Shown here piece by piece: positions 46,815 to 55,873 of a DNA stretch of 64,000 bases (positions within the stretch are counted from its first letter, which is position 1; each line of letters begins with the position of its first letter). The stretch spans positions 760,015 through 824,014 of the forward strand of contig NZ_MCIF01000002.1 in NCBI RefSeq assembly GCF_003268475.1, written 5' to 3'. This stretch comes from Thermogemmatispora tikiterensis (GTDB lineage: Bacteria; Chloroflexota; Ktedonobacteria; Ktedonobacterales; Ktedonobacteraceae). The position numbers and the translations under genes were made by a program. The notes below the pieces were generated by a model that was not told the origin of the DNA, searched no databases, and saw only the letters and a program-made list of their open reading frames with translations.

Positions 46815-47804
46815 TCAGAGCAACTCTTCTCGCTCCAGAACGGCCTGCAGATCAGCGGGAAGCGGGGCCTCTAGCTTGAGCGTTGTCCCCGTCACTGGAT
46901 GGGGCAGGACAAGCTGTGCGGCGTGCAGAAACTGGCGCGTCAGGCCAGGCAAGCGGTGATTGCTGCGCCCGTAGACCGGGTCACCTGCCACGGGGTAGCC
47001 GATGGCCTTCAGGTGCACGCGAATCTGATGAGTACGGCCCGTCTCCGGCTCGACCGACAAGAGCGTATGCTGGGCGAAACGGCGCACGACCCGGAAATGA
47101 GTCCGCGCCTCACGGCTATGGTGGGCGGTCACGGTCATCAGTTGGCGGTTGCGCGGGTCGCGTCCAATGGGGGCCTCGATCGTGCCCTGGTCAAGCGGCA
47201 CCTGGCCCACTACCAGAGCGAGATAGCGCTTGTGGATCTGGCGTCGTTGCATCATATCGGCCAGGGCCGTCAGGGCCTGCTGATGCTTGGCCACCAGAAG
47301 CAACCCCGAAGTATCCTTATCCAGGCGATGTACCAGGCCAGGACGTTCCCCACTGCCGACCTCGCGCAGCTGGGGGCGGTAGGCCAGCAAGGCATTGACC
47401 AGCGTATCCTCCTCGTGGCCAGGGGCAGGATGCACCACCATCCCGGCTGCCTTATTGACCACCAGCAGATCATCGTCTTCGTAGACAATCTCCAGGGGCA
47501 GCGCACGCGGCGCCACCTCCGTCACGCGCTGGGGCAGCTGCCAGAGGACCTCGACCACATCGCCGGCCCGCAGCCCATAGCCTGCCTTCTCGCGCTCTTC
47601 ATTGACAAGCACTGCTCCCTCTTCGATCAGACGCTGCACCGCTGCCCGTGAGAGCGGTGCTAGCAGCTGCTGTACAAAGCGATCCAGGCGCTGGCCAGCC
47701 TCGGCGGGGCCAACCTCGTATTTGCGCACTTCATTGCGAGATGCTGCTGACACGGCTTCTTGTTCTGACTGAGGACGATAAAATGTGGATTCGGGGGCTG
47801 ACAT
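46815..47804 (-). CDS. Ribosomal large-subunit pseudouridine synthase, RluD/RluC family
   Basis: An N-terminal S4 domain (about 45-95, RLDRFVQQLLAPLSRAAVQRLI) precedes the catalytic domain. It carries GLVHRLDKDTSGLLLVAKH with the catalytic Asp near residue 160, and TGRTHQIRVHL near 265. The family isomerises uridines in 23S rRNA. The 329-residue length is normal. It follows lspA by 47 bases on the same strand, a linkage common in bacteria, so the two are likely one operon. The ATG at 47804 has AAGGAG almost adjacent, which is tight. Confidence 0.93.
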   Translation of the reverse strand: MSAPESTFYRPQSEQEAVSAASRNEVRKYEVGPAEAGQRLDRFVQQLLAPLSRAAVQRLIEEGAVLVNEEREKAGYGLRAGDVVEVLWQLPQRVTEVAPRALPLEIVYEDDDLLVVNKAAGMVVHPAPGHEEDTLVNALLAYRPQLREVGSGERPGLVHRLDKDTSGLLLVAKHQQALTALADMMQRRQIHKRYLALVVGQVPLDQGTIEAPIGRDPRNRQLMTVTAHHSREARTHFRVVRRFAQHTLLSVEPETGRTHQIRVHLKAIGYPVAGDPVYGRSNHRLPGLTRQFLHAAQLVLPHPVTGTTLKLEAPLPADLQAVLEREELL

Positions 47805-47851
47805 GCTCCTTGCTTATGCTCCCTCTGCGTTGAGCGTCTAGAGACACGGTT

Positions 47852-48481
47852 TTAGCGATGAGAATTAGCCGGGGGCTGTCCCGGACGCAGCGTTGGCGAG
47901 GTCGCCGTCTGCTCCGTTGGCGCCCGCTCGATCTCCACCTCCGTCGTTCCCCGCCTGGGGGACTGCTCAGCTGAGCCAGAGGTCCGCGGTAGAGCGCCTG
48001 TGACCATCAGCAGGAGAAGCAGGATCACCCCCACCGTGATGGCCGAATCGGCCAGATTAAAGACGGCGAACCGAAAGCCAATCTGGGGAATGCGGAAGAG
48101 GATAAAGTCAACCACGTAGCCGCCATGCCGCACACGATCGATGAGGTTGCCGACTGCCCCGCCAATGATCAGGCCGAAGACCAGCTTGTAGCTCAGTGGT
48201 CCCGAATTCAAGCCGCGTAGATAGAGCGTGATGACAACCGCTACTGCCACGGCGATCAGTCCCGCCAGCACTACACTGTTGGCAAAGAGGCCGAAGGCCG
48301 CTCCACTATTGCGGGTATAGTAGAGGGACAGATATTCACCCAGCAGCGGAACCACGCGCCCACTGTCGGGAGGACTCAGATAGCTAACCACTAGCGCCTT
48401 GGTCCACTGGTCAAGAGCAACAACGAGAACCATTACTAGCAGGGCTAGCAGATCGTAGAGACGTGCGCGACGCGCGCTCAC
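47852..48481 (-). CDS. lspA: Lipoprotein signal peptidase (signal peptidase II)
   Basis: LspA is the membrane aspartyl protease that cleaves prolipoproteins at the lipidated Cys. Four hydrophobic helices are evident. DQWTK near residue 25 and TRNSGAAFGLF near 56 are family signatures. The catalytic Asp pair lies in GNLIDRVRHGGYVVDF near 113 and FNLADSAITVG near 144. A polar 45-residue tail rich in Pro, Thr and Arg is longer than usual. GTG start at 48481 with GAGGAGCA three bases away. The lipobox proteins encoded in this window (RibY, 60074 product) are plausible substrates. Confidence 0.95.
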   Translation of the reverse strand: MSARRARLYDLLALLVMVLVVALDQWTKALVVSYLSPPDSGRVVPLLGEYLSLYYTRNSGAAFGLFANSVVLAGLIAVAVAVVITLYLRGLNSGPLSYKLVFGLIIGGAVGNLIDRVRHGGYVVDFILFRIPQIGFRFAVFNLADSAITVGVILLLLLMVTGALPRTSGSAEQSPRRGTTEVEIERAPTEQTATSPTLRPGQPPANSHR

Positions 48482-48637
48482 TGCTCCTCGTTCTTCCTTT
48501 CTCTCTCGCTCGTTCCACCTGGTTCGTCGGTCCTCCGACGTTCAGGAAGGAGACCTTGCCCTCCTCCGCCTCTGCTGATCGGGCCGGCACTGCTCCCGCC
48601 GACCTTTCTTTGTATGCGTGTTCACGAGGGCTATTGT

Positions 48638-48666
48638 ATTGTACCCGATTTTCTTTCCCTTGAAAA
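48638..48666 (-). promoter_or_regulatory. Promoter candidate for lspA-rluD
   Basis: Minus strand TTTTCA (48666-48661), 17 bases, TACAAT (48643-48638). The -35 is poor. A second TACAAT overlaps at 48638-48633. The rest of 48482-48808 shows nothing more. Confidence 0.4.
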
Positions 48667-48808
48667 GGAGCGGTCCGCGAGCAGGCTCACAGCCATCCCG
48701 CCTGGACCGCTCCCTCCGGTCGTGACATCCTCCAGCTGCCCAGCCATCCCCGCTGGACTGCCGGTCTGAGAGGATGGAGTGTTGCTGCGCTGCTGATCCG
48801 CGCCGAGC

Positions 48809-49168
48809 TTAGCGGGCAAAGCTCTCGCGGCCAGCCTGGCGCTGGGATTCGCACTGTACATCCCGCGCTGCCCACGGAATGGCCTCCAGACGTTTCTCAG
48901 GAATGGGGCGTCCGCAACTGACACACAGCCCGTAGGTCCCCTCCTCAATGCGGGCCAGCGCCGCCTCGACCTCCGCTAGCAGGGCCTGCTCATTTTCGAG
49001 AATCGACTGCTCCTGCTGATAGGTTTGAATCTCGGTTGCCGAGTCCTCGTTATCCTGGGGCAACGGCTCCACTGAGACCGGCGGAGCAGTCAACTGGGCG
49101 ATATCCGCCCGCAGCTCGTCACGTTTTGCCTCCAGCAATGCCTTCATCTTTGCCAGGTCGATGCTCAT
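48809..49168 (-). CDS. DksA/TraR-family zinc-finger protein with altered zinc site
   Basis: 119 residues. An N-terminal coiled coil (MKALLEAKRDELRADIAQL, and QSILENEQALLAEVEAALARI) encloses an acidic loop. The C-terminal finger GTYGLCVSCGRPIPEKRLEAIP follows. The second half of the zinc site reads WAARDVQCES, so the usual third Cys is Asp while the fourth is kept. DksA-like proteins bind the RNA polymerase secondary channel; this shorter type resembles the general YocK/TraR group. AAGGAGG eight bases before the ATG fixes the start. Confidence 0.87.
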   Translation of the reverse strand: MSIDLAKMKALLEAKRDELRADIAQLTAPPVSVEPLPQDNEDSATEIQTYQQEQSILENEQALLAEVEAALARIEEGTYGLCVSCGRPIPEKRLEAIPWAARDVQCESQRQAGRESFAR

Positions 49169-49942
49169 GACTTGGCCTCCTTCGTGATCATGCCATGCTC
49201 CTGAAAACCAGCCACCGACCTCCTCACGTCACAAGCTCGCCAACCAGGCGGTACAGACCACCACGCGCTCTCCTGCTTCCGCCTACTCCCACCCAGTCCA
49301 CCCCAGACAGGCCCACGCCACTCTTTTACTCGTCCACCCTTTTTCTCTCAGCCGAGCGGCGCCGACCGCCGCTTGCTTCACCCGATTGGCGAGTGGCCGG
49401 TTGGCCAGGAGAGACTGGCAAGCCTCTCCGTCGATCGCCACTCGCTACTCTTTCCGCCCAACGGCATCCTTCCCCGCCCGGAAAGGCTGGGCAGGGAGGG
49501 AGGGACACCTCCGCCGTGTTTCGCGCCTCGCGCGCACTGGCAGCAGCAGTGGCACAAGCGCCGGTCCGCACAGAGGTTGCTGCTTCTGACCGCGCACTTC
49601 CCTTCTGCCGGTGGTCTCGCCTGGCTACAGCCTGACTTGCCACACGCTAGCGACGAGCTGGCTGGCCAGGCTTCTCTAGCGCATGCCAGCAGCCCTTACA
49701 TCACCTCACATCACTCACATGTCCTCAAATTGTACACCAAATCTCACGGAAGGCAAGTCGGTCTCCCTGGCCTCTGGACCTTGCTCGTCGCATTCGCCAG
49801 CCCAGGCCGCCAAGCCAGCTCCGAGATAAGCTGAGCGAGGGAGGGGGAGTTTCTCTCTTGCCTTCTGTGTTATGCTAGAATTGTTCTCTGTGCTCTGGAT
49901 GAGTCAGCAAGCAGAACGGAGCAGACCCAATCTCGCGCCTGG
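49169..49942. other. Long intergenic region between dksA-like gene and glgB
   Basis: This divergent gap has no credible coding frame. It contains two promoter candidates. On the minus strand TTGCCT (49756-49751), 16 bases, TACAAT (49734-49729) would serve the dksA-like gene with a long leader. On the plus strand an extended -10 TGCTAGAAT lies at 49873-49881. I see no further structure. Confidence 0.4.
49873..49881 (+). promoter_or_regulatory. Extended -10 promoter candidate for glgB
   Basis: TG-C-TAGAAT at 49873-49881, about 60 bases before the start codon. No good -35 at the right distance. Confidence 0.4.
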
Positions 49943-51991
49943 ATGGAATGGAAGGCCATGTCAACAGTCTCTGAGGATGGAGCACATGCCCAGCAGCCGA
50001 CCAACAGTCAGTCCGTCCCCTCGCTCTTCAGTGAATTTGATCTCTACCTCTTCGGGCAGGGTCGGGAGTATCGTCTCTACGACAAGATGGGCGCCCACCC
50101 ACGGGTGGTCAACGGGATCAGCGGGGTACACTTCGCTACCTGGGCTCCCAACGCCGAGTCTGTCTCTGTCATCGGCGACTTCAACGGCTGGAATCGCTCC
50201 GCTCACCCGATGCAGCTTCGCCATCGTGAGCTGGGCGTCTGGGAGTGCTTTATTCCCGGCGTGCAGGTGGGCGCACTCTACAAATACGCGATCGTTTCGC
50301 GGGTGAATCACCAGGTACTGGAGAAGGCCGATCCTTACGCCTTTGCCGCTGAGCTGCGCCCTGCTACTGCCAGCATCGTCGCCGACCTGCGTCGCTACCG
50401 CTGGCACGATGAGGAGTGGCTGCGCCAGCGAGCGGCCCGCCAGCAGCTCTCCGCTCCTCTGTCGATCTACGAGGTGCATCTAGGCTCCTGGCGCCATGTC
50501 CCCGAGCGCCATCGCCCCGAGGCCGTCGAGGAGGATCGCTTTTTGACCTACCGTGAGCTGGCTCACGCCCTGGCCGCCTATGTCAAGGATCTGGGCTTCA
50601 CCCATGTCGAGCTGCTCCCTATTGCGGAGCATCCATATGATGGCTCCTGGGGCTACCAGGTGACTGGCTACTATGCCCCCACCAGCCGCTACGGCAGCCC
50701 GGAGGATTTCCAGTACTTTGTCGACTATCTCCATCAGCAGGGCATTGGCATCATTCTCGATTGGGTGCCGTCTCACTTCCCCAGGGATGCCCACGGCCTG
50801 AGCCTCTTCGATGGCACCCACCTCTATGAGTACGCCGATCCCCGCAAGGGAGAGCACCGCGAGTGGGGCACGCTGGTCTTCGACTATGGTCGCAGCGAGG
50901 TGCGCAATTTCTTGATCGCCAACGCGCTCTTCTGGCTACGCGAGTACCATATCGATGGGTTGCGCGTCGATGCCGTGGCCTCAATGCTCTACCTGGACTA
51001 TATGCGCGGTCCCGGTGAGTGGGTCCCGAATCGCTACGGCGGACGTGAGCACCTGGAAGCCATCGATTTCTTGCGCCAACTCAATGAGGCGGTCTATGCC
51101 GAGGAGCTGGGTGCTCTGACTATCGCCGAGGAGTCTACTGCCTGGCCGCTGGTTTCGCGCCCCACCTATGTCGGAGGACTGGGCTTCAGCATGAAGTGGA
51201 ATATGGGCTGGATGCACGATATGCTCGAATATATGCGTCTTGACCCTATCTATCGACGCTATCATCATAATAATATCACGTTCTCTCTGACATACGCTTT
51301 CTCTGAAAACTTCGTGCTGCCGCTCTCTCACGATGAGGTGGTCCATATGAAGGGGTCGCTGTTGACCAAGATGCCGGGCGACCTCTGGCAGCGTTTTGCC
51401 AATCTGCGCGCCTTCTTGGGCTACATGTGGGGGCACCCGGGCAAGAAGCTGCTCTTCATGGGCGGCGAGTTCGGCCAGTGGCGCGAGTGGAACTACCGTG
51501 AGAGCCTCGACTGGCATCTGCTGGAGCCGCCCAGCGATCCACACCACGCCCAGCTGCGCGACTTCGTTCGCGACCTGAATCATCTCCTCCTGCAGGAGCC
51601 AGCCTTGAGTATGCTGGACTGCGAGCCGGAGGGCTTCGCCTGGATCGACTGCCACGATAGCGAGAACAGCGTGATCTCTTTTCAACGTCGCAGTCGGCGC
51701 CCCGAAGAAACGCTCGTCTTCATCTGTAACTTCACGCCGGTGCCGCGCTTCGGCTATCGCCTTGGGGCTCCCCTGGCCGGCGAGTACTACGAAGTGCTCA
51801 ATAGCGATGATCTGCGCTACGGTGGCAGCGGCCTCGGCAATCCTCAGCCGCTTCCTAGCGCGCCAATCGCCTGGCAGTCCTGTCCGCAGTCAATCGTGCT
51901 GACGTTGCCGCCGCTCTCCACCATTGTCTTAAAGTGGCGCCCCTTCGGCTCGCCCTCCACACTGGCCACCGGCAGCCAGTCCGGCGAATAA
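49943..51991 (+). CDS. glgB: 1,4-alpha-glucan branching enzyme
   Basis: GlgB makes alpha-1,6 branches in glycogen. The CBM48 domain (about 40-130) has [21 protein letters not shown]. The GH13 domain has [31 protein letters not shown] near 220, with the nucleophile Asp in [15 protein letters not shown] near 338, the acid Glu in [13 protein letters not shown] near 392 and the third Asp in [13 protein letters not shown] near 460. The 682 aa protein lacks the extra N-terminal domain of long GlgBs. ATG 49958, with GGAAGG just before it, is an alternative start. No other glycogen gene adjoins it. Confidence 0.96.
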   Translation: MEWKAMSTVSEDGAHAQQPTNSQSVPSLFSEFDLYLFGQGREYRLYDKMGAHPRVVNGISGVHFATWAPNAESVSVIGDFNGWNRSAHPMQLRHRELGVWECFIPGVQVGALYKYAIVSRVNHQVLEKADPYAFAAELRPATASIVADLRRYRWHDEEWLRQRAARQQLSAPLSIYEVHLGSWRHVPERHRPEAVEEDRFLTYRELAHALAAYVKDLGFTHVELLPIAEHPYDGSWGYQVTGYYAPTSRYGSPEDFQYFVDYLHQQGIGIILDWVPSHFPRDAHGLSLFDGTHLYEYADPRKGEHREWGTLVFDYGRSEVRNFLIANALFWLREYHIDGLRVDAVASMLYLDYMRGPGEWVPNRYGGREHLEAIDFLRQLNEAVYAEELGALTIAEESTAWPLVSRPTYVGGLGFSMKWNMGWMHDMLEYMRLDPIYRRYHHNNITFSLTYAFSENFVLPLSHDEVVHMKGSLLTKMPGDLWQRFANLRAFLGYMWGHPGKKLLFMGGEFGQWREWNYRESLDWHLLEPPSDPHHAQLRDFVRDLNHLLLQEPALSMLDCEPEGFAWIDCHDSENSVISFQRRSRRPEETLVFICNFTPVPRFGYRLGAPLAGEYYEVLNSDDLRYGGSGLGNPQPLPSAPIAWQSCPQSIVLTLPPLSTIVLKWRPFGSPSTLATGSQSGE

Positions 51992-52039
51992 TCAGAACAA
52001 TAAGCAGAGGGACCGCACTATTCGTGAGGAAGAAGGACG

Positions 52040-52951
52040 ATGAGTCGCAATCATAATCATTCACCGTCGCCGCATCAGTCGTCGAAAGGCAACCAGCTTA
52101 ACCATCGGAGTCGCAAGGAGGCAGAGCGCTTCCGCTCGTTCCAGAGTAAGCGCCGGCCCCTGACCGAGGATGAACGCCTGCTGACGCGCCCAACGCGCCC
52201 GCTGGTGAGCCCGTCGGAGCCACCTCCGAGCGAGCAGATCCAGGCCGATGAGCATGCCCTGGAGCGCGCGCTCCACTTTGACTTTACCATCACCGACCCC
52301 TGGCGCGTCTTTCGCATCATGAGCGAGTTCGTCAATGGCTTCGACGCGCTGGCCCATATTCCTCCAGCAGTGGCCATCTTCGGCTCGGCTCGCACCCGGC
52401 CCAATGATCCCGCCTATGCCGCTGCTGTGGAGACCGCGCGCCTGCTGGCACAGGCAGGCTTCGCTATCATCACCGGAGGCGGGCCAGGGATTATGGAGGC
52501 CGCCAATAAAGGGGCTCAGGAGGGTGGCAATCTCTCTATCGGCTGCAACATCGAGCTGCCTTTCGAGCAGGCCTCGAACCCCTACCTGGATATCTCAATT
52601 GACTTTCGCTACTTCATGGTTCGCAAGACCATGTTTGTGAAATACTCCAACGCCTTCGTGATCTTTCCGGGCGGCTTCGGCACTATGGATGAGCTGTTCG
52701 AGGCTCTGACCCTGATTCAGACGCGTAAGGTCAGCCATTTCCCGGTGATCCTCTACGATTCTCGCTACTGGGGCGGTTTACTGCACTGGCTGCACCAGAC
52801 GATGCTGGCCGAAGGCAAGATTTCTCCAGGCGATGCCGAGCTGCTGCGCGTCTCGGATGATCCCCGGGAGATCTGCCGCCTGGTACGCGAAGCCTACGAG
52901 ACCTATCGTCAGGAGCGCGAGGACCCGAATCGCGAGAAGTCGATTCGCTGA
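52040..52951 (+). CDS. LOG-family protein (TIGR00730-like)
   Basis: Residues 1-75 are a basic, polar extension. The core then shows VAIFGSARTRPNDPAYAAA, ITGGGPGIMEAANKGAQEGG and VIFPGGFGTMDELFEALTLIQ, the LOG signature PGGxGTxxE. Enzymes of this family hydrolyse nucleoside monophosphates such as cytokinin nucleotides or AMP to base and ribose phosphate. The conserved Arg and Glu of the active site are kept. It differs from the smaller LOG-like protein at 38571. The ATG has GAGGAAGAAGGAC upstream, 48 bases after glgB, so co-transcription is likely. Confidence 0.87.
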   Translation: MSRNHNHSPSPHQSSKGNQLNHRSRKEAERFRSFQSKRRPLTEDERLLTRPTRPLVSPSEPPPSEQIQADEHALERALHFDFTITDPWRVFRIMSEFVNGFDALAHIPPAVAIFGSARTRPNDPAYAAAVETARLLAQAGFAIITGGGPGIMEAANKGAQEGGNLSIGCNIELPFEQASNPYLDISIDFRYFMVRKTMFVKYSNAFVIFPGGFGTMDELFEALTLIQTRKVSHFPVILYDSRYWGGLLHWLHQTMLAEGKISPGDAELLRVSDDPREICRLVREAYETYRQEREDPNREKSIR

Positions 52952-53008
52952 GTCCTCCCCCTCCCTCACGGCGGCGATGGCTCACCCAGCCTCTTCTGGC
53001 CCTCATCC

Positions 53009-54061
53009 TCATCTCGCTGATCCCGGCCCCCCCTGGCCCTCTTGTCCCTGACCTACAGCCAGGTCGCGCAGGCATGCCCCCCGACCTGGCTGCCCCCCGG
53101 AATCTTCCTCCACTGTGGTTGGCGCCAGCTCCGCTGGCGGAATGGCCCCGTTGGCCTGATGGCGCAGCTCTTCGTAATGAAGGAGTCCCACGCCGAGCAT
53201 GACGAGCACCCCTCCGAGAAGCTGATCAGGGGTCAATGCTTCGCCAAGCCAGACGTAGGCGATGGCACTGCCAGCTACAAGCTCTAACATGGCCGCGATA
53301 CCCACCCGGCCTGCATCCAGATAGCGCAAGGCCGCCAGCTCGCACAGGAACGGCAGGGCCATACCCAGCACCCCTACTGCTGCCAATGCCGGCCACAGAC
53401 CCGGCCGCAGGCTAGCAAGCGGTATATGCCACGGCGGCTGCACGAGCAGCCAGAAAAGGGCAGCGACGATTGCTCCCCAGGTCGTCGCGCTCAGGGCCGA
53501 CAGCTCGCGCCCAACACGTCGCCCCAGCAGCAGGTAGGCGGCAAAGGAGAGGATCGAGAGGAACGCGTAGAGCAACCCCAGACCATCCAAACGCAGGAAT
53601 TGCTGCTGCCAGGCCCCCGTCACCAGCACAAGACCGCTTCCCGCCAGCAGCAAGGCTCCCAATACCGGCAGGGCCGGCCAGCGACGTCGCCAGAGCGCCT
53701 CACCGAGCACCAGCCAGGCCGGGGTGCTGAACTGGATCACCAGGGCGATCGCCACCGGTAGACGGCTAATGGCCATGAAGTAGCTATAGGCCACTGTCGC
53801 CATCGCCAGGCCCAAGGCCAGCAGCCAGCCCCAGCTCTGGCGCGGTGGCAAAATTTTCCCGCGCTGGGCCACGCCCAGCAAGATGAACAGGCAGGCCCCC
53901 CCGATGAGCATGCGCCATTCCACCAGCGTCAGCGGCGTGAGCGCGCTTTCATCGAACAGCTTGCGCGCGAGGTTCCCATTGAAACCAAAGAGGAGCGAGG
54001 CCAGCCCAACCAGCAGATAGCCGCGGAGGCGCCAGCGCCCCTCGCCCTTGCTATTCAACAC
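53009..54061 (-). CDS. EamA/DMT-superfamily transporter
   Basis: Ten hydrophobic helices in two EamA halves (about 12-140 and 150-290). LLFGFNGNLARKLFDESALTPLTLVEWR opens the first half and LGMALPFLCELAALRYLDAGRVG lies late in the second. Such exporters move amino acids or other small metabolites. The frame is open back to 54364, but only the GTG at 54061 has a fitting site (AAAGGA nine bases away) and places the first helix properly; upstream residues are Cys/Arg-rich and non-hydrophobic. The C-terminal 45 residues are Gly/Gln-rich and probably disordered. Substrate unknown. Confidence 0.85.
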   Translation of the reverse strand: MLNSKGEGRWRLRGYLLVGLASLLFGFNGNLARKLFDESALTPLTLVEWRMLIGGACLFILLGVAQRGKILPPRQSWGWLLALGLAMATVAYSYFMAISRLPVAIALVIQFSTPAWLVLGEALWRRRWPALPVLGALLLAGSGLVLVTGAWQQQFLRLDGLGLLYAFLSILSFAAYLLLGRRVGRELSALSATTWGAIVAALFWLLVQPPWHIPLASLRPGLWPALAAVGVLGMALPFLCELAALRYLDAGRVGIAAMLELVAGSAIAYVWLGEALTPDQLLGGVLVMLGVGLLHYEELRHQANGAIPPAELAPTTVEEDSGGQPGRGACLRDLAVGQGQEGQGGPGSAR

Positions 54062-54198
54062 TCGATGATCCTTTCTGAACCATGCCAGGTCTCGTGAAGT
54101 CGCCTGACTGACTGGGCCCCACCACTCGCCCTCCGCCAGGTCAGGTTGACCTTGGTCATCCCTCCATCTCTTCGCCAGTGCTTCCCTCCCTATGCCAT

Positions 54199-55344
54199 TC
54201 ACAGCGGCCACCATTGACGATGCCAGCGTCGGGCCTCCTCCAGGGCCTGGCGAGTGGCTTGTGTAAAGATGGTCGCACTGCGCTCCAGCTCCCAGGCACC
54301 GGCATAGAGATCGACAATCCCAAGGTCGACGCCGAGCAGAGCCTCGACAATGGCCGCAGTGCAATAGGGCACGTAGGCGCGACTGTATCCGCCCTCCTGC
54401 AGGGCAACCAGGCGCCCCTCGCAGACCTCATCGGCCAGGCCAGCCACCAGCTCGCTCAGGCGCCGGAACCCCTGACGCGTCATCATCATGCGCGCCAGCG
54501 GATCAAGCCAGCTCGCATCCTGTCCCGCCGAGATGAGGATCAGCTGCGGGCGATAGCGCAGACCGATCGGCAGCACCAGCTGCTCAAAGGCAGCAATATA
54601 GCCGCGGTCACCTGTGCCTGCCGGCAGGGGGATGTTCACAGTGTAGCCTACGCCGGCTCCCCTCCCAACTTGCTCTAACTCACCCGACAGACGGGGATAC
54701 CAGTCGCGCTGATGCAGCGACACAAAGAGCACTCCCGGGTCTGCGTAGAAAGCCTCCTGGGTTCCGTTGCCGTGGTGGACATCCCAATCGATGATCATCA
54801 CGCGCTCCAACCCGTAGGTTCGGCGCGCGTACTCGGCGGCAATCACCGCGTTATTGAAGATACAATAGCCCAGGGCCCGGTTGCGCTCAGCATGATGACC
54901 GGGTGGTCGCAGTAGTGCGTAGACATTGCGTACCTCTCCGTCCATCACGGCCTTCACGGCCTGACAGGCCCCGCCGGCAGCGCAAAAGGCCGCCTCTAGC
55001 GAGCCGACGCTCACCGGTGTATCCTCGTCGATCTCGCCCCAGTCGCCATGCCGCGGTCCACCCGCAGCATGGGCCTGCAAGCCGTCAAGATAGGGGCGCG
55101 TGTGATAGACGAGCAACTCCTCCTCCCGGGCAGGCCGCGCAGGCAGGTGTCGCATACGCCCGAGGAGGCCAGAACGCTCCAGAAACTGCCAGGTGCGCTT
55201 GATAATGGCCACGTCCGAGGGATGCGGCTCTGGATCGAGCTGAAAGCTTCCCTCGCGGGTCTGCACAGAGGTTTCGACCCCCGCATCATGGGCGAGAAAA
55301 CGCTCGTCGAAGAGCAAACCGCTGGTCAAGCTCTCCACAGGCAT
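54199..55344 (-). CDS. Histone-deacetylase-family (class II/AcuC-like) deacylase
   Basis: 381 residues. The zinc deacetylase motifs are in order: RPPGHHAERNRALGYCIFNN near 145 with the catalytic His pair, IDWDVHHGNGTQEAFY near 182 with zinc Asp and His, SLHQRDWYP near 212, SAGQDASWLDPLARM near 278 (Asp in place of the usual FDxHxxDPL first Phe-Asp) and EGGY near 324. Bacterial members act on acetylpolyamines or acetylated proteins. I start at ATG 55344 (MPVESLTSGLLFDERFLAHD), because the open frame to 55500 adds only a poorly family-like hydrophobic stretch. The ribosome binding site is weak, so the start is uncertain. Confidence 0.88.
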   Translation of the reverse strand: MPVESLTSGLLFDERFLAHDAGVETSVQTREGSFQLDPEPHPSDVAIIKRTWQFLERSGLLGRMRHLPARPAREEELLVYHTRPYLDGLQAHAAGGPRHGDWGEIDEDTPVSVGSLEAAFCAAGGACQAVKAVMDGEVRNVYALLRPPGHHAERNRALGYCIFNNAVIAAEYARRTYGLERVMIIDWDVHHGNGTQEAFYADPGVLFVSLHQRDWYPRLSGELEQVGRGAGVGYTVNIPLPAGTGDRGYIAAFEQLVLPIGLRYRPQLILISAGQDASWLDPLARMMMTRQGFRRLSELVAGLADEVCEGRLVALQEGGYSRAYVPYCTAAIVEALLGVDLGIVDLYAGAWELERSATIFTQATRQALEEARRWHRQWWPL

Positions 55345-55770
55345 CCGTTCGTTCACTCTACCTTTCAATTCAGGTTCAGAAGGCTCGCCCCCCGGCTGCT
55401 TCAGGCAAAGCAGGACCACCGGGGGCGACTGGGACAGTAAGAAGCACAGGAGTGTTGTTAGCATAGCACGCCCAGGTCGCCCTGGCACCAGCCAATGCAC
55501 ACCTGTTGAGATGAGCTGGCCTGTGACGGGGGGCGGATGCCACCAGGGGCGGTCGACAGCCCGGGGCCGCTGCCAGGGCGACCAAGGCCCCAGAAAAGGC
55601 GCATTGCCCTCAGAGACAGGTTCATCGGTAAGAAAAGGGGAACAGGGGCGTTTGTCTCTCCAGGAGAGCCTCGGAGAAGAGGGCGGCTTGCGCCCGGCTG
55701 GAGGTCACTGCCCGCCGGTTCCTCTCCCTCGCAGCCAGCGAGCTAGCGCTAGCCATTGTAGCGTGTGTCC

Positions 55771-55800
55771 ATGACAGTGGCGCGACAGGAGTGTTATAAT
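55771..55800 (+). promoter_or_regulatory. Extended -10 promoter for the membrane kinase gene
   Basis: ATGACA (55771-55776), 18 bases, and TATAAT (55795-55800) preceded by TG-T (extended -10). Initiation near 55807 gives a leader of about 65 bases. The remaining 55345-55770 shows no gene. Confidence 0.7.
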
Positions 55801-55873
55801 GCAGCGGGGCCTCATGGGGCGCCGCCTCTCCCTATTCTTAGCCGAGCGATAACTGGAGGAAGAGAGAGCATCT

